A stretch of DNA of 5,381 bases. It comes from Phycisphaerae bacterium. GTDB lineage: Bacteria > Planctomycetota > Phycisphaerae > Phycisphaerales > UBA1924. The notes beneath the pieces are model-generated. The model was not told the DNA's origin, ran no database searches, and saw only the letters and a program-made list of their open reading frames with translations. Position numbers and translations under genes: made by a program. The DNA lies in assembly GCA_016794945.1 (NCBI GenBank), contig JAEUIX010000098.1, positions 1-5,381 of the forward strand. Direction: 5' to 3'. Shown piece after piece: positions 4,976-5,381 of this stretch (position 1 is its first letter; every line of letters starts with the position of its first letter).

Positions 4976-5381
4976 ATGAGCGAAACACCCTCTCCAGCGC
5001 CGACCGCCACCGCGTCCGATCCCGCTGGCTCGGACGGGTCGATCGTGTCGTTGCGCGTTCCGCTGCCGGAGTTGGTTGCGCCCTACGGGCTGGCTGAGGT
5101 GGAAGGACGGCTCGACGCCGCGGCCCGGCGCGGCCGGCTGGCAGGGTTCGAGACCATCGGCCTCACCCACCCGGACCCGGTGGGGCAGGACGTGTTCGAG
5201 GCCAGCGCGTTCGGCGCGCCGTTCGACGGTGTGCTGATCGCCACGTGTGAGCAGGTGCTGCCCGACGGCGGCACGGTGCTTTCGTTCCGCGCGCACATGA
5301 AGCCCCTGATGCCGTGGGTGGTCGCCGTGGTGCTGGTGCTGACGGTGTGGCCGGGCGTGGTGGTGACCGAGTCGATGCTGG
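4976..5381 (+). CDS. Unrecognised protein with a predicted membrane segment (3' end beyond the window)
   Basis: The frame from the ATG at 4976 stays open to the window edge, giving 135 residues. Residues 1-22 are rich in Ser, Pro, Ala and Thr and look disordered. Residues 23-110 look like a soluble domain, with an amphipathic helix (APYGLAEVEGRLDAAARRGRL, 35-55), FETIGLTHPDPVGQDVFEASA (58-78) and a strand-rich DGVLIATCEQVLPDGGTVLSF (84-104). A hydrophobic stretch, about 112-131 (PWVVAVVLVLTVWPGVVV within it), is a likely membrane helix and continues toward the edge. There is no N-terminal signal peptide. The start is supported by an in-frame stop 19 bases before it and by being the only ATG between; no strong ribosome site is seen. 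It diverges from the leftward membrane-protein cluster. I do not recognise the family and assign no function. Confidence 0.75.
   Translation, partial: MSETPSPAPTATASDPAGSDGSIVSLRVPLPELVAPYGLAEVEGRLDAAARRGRLAGFETIGLTHPDPVGQDVFEASAFGAPFDGVLIATCEQVLPDGGTVLSFRAHMKPLMPWVVAVVLVLTVWPGVVVTESML

Noticed and set aside
4839..4988. A 50-residue N-terminal extension of the leftward membrane protein to an ATG at 4988
   Set aside because: It would overlap the divergent gene's start and the whole promoter spacer, and its composition differs from the body of the protein.

Overview
This is a gene-dense stretch of very GC-rich (about 70% by eye) bacterial chromosome with seven protein genes, two of them cut by the window edges. 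No RNA gene, insertion sequence, CRISPR array or phage gene was seen. The high GC, the general lack of strong Shine-Dalgarno sites, an orphan STAS gene and two unfamiliar membrane-anchored proteins would suit a Planctomycetota (Phycisphaerae-like) genome. That placement is a low-confidence inference, because no lineage marker is present.

Left part (1-2219): the 3' portion of queA (tRNA queuosine synthesis) runs rightward. It meets, tail to tail with an 8-base overlap, a leftward acyl-CoA dehydrogenase gene whose catalytic glutamate and most family motifs are intact. Middle (2220-2859): a 292-base divergent intergenic region separates the dehydrogenase from a small rightward STAS-domain (anti-sigma-factor-antagonist-like) gene. 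This region is unusually rich in inverted repeats, including a 13-bp bulged hairpin in the dehydrogenase leader.

Right part (2860-4838): a compact leftward cluster, read from right to left, encodes a C-terminally anchored membrane protein of unknown function, a Bcp/PrxQ-type peroxiredoxin and PanB (ketopantoate hydroxymethyltransferase). Gaps of 8 and 39 bases suggest one transcript. PanB keeps its catalytic residues but departs from the family at several signature positions and carries an extra loop of about 12 residues. A 137-base divergent spacer leads to the last gene (4976 to the edge), the N-terminal part of another unrecognised protein with a predicted membrane segment.

The genes are mostly housekeeping or metabolic: tRNA modification, fatty-acyl oxidation, coenzyme A precursor synthesis and peroxide detoxification. 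PanB and the acyl-CoA dehydrogenase both touch CoA metabolism, but nothing shows that they are co-regulated. I do not see a clear new multi-gene system. The best leads are the hairpin-rich intergenic region, the divergent PanB, and the two unknown membrane proteins facing each other across a short shared promoter region.
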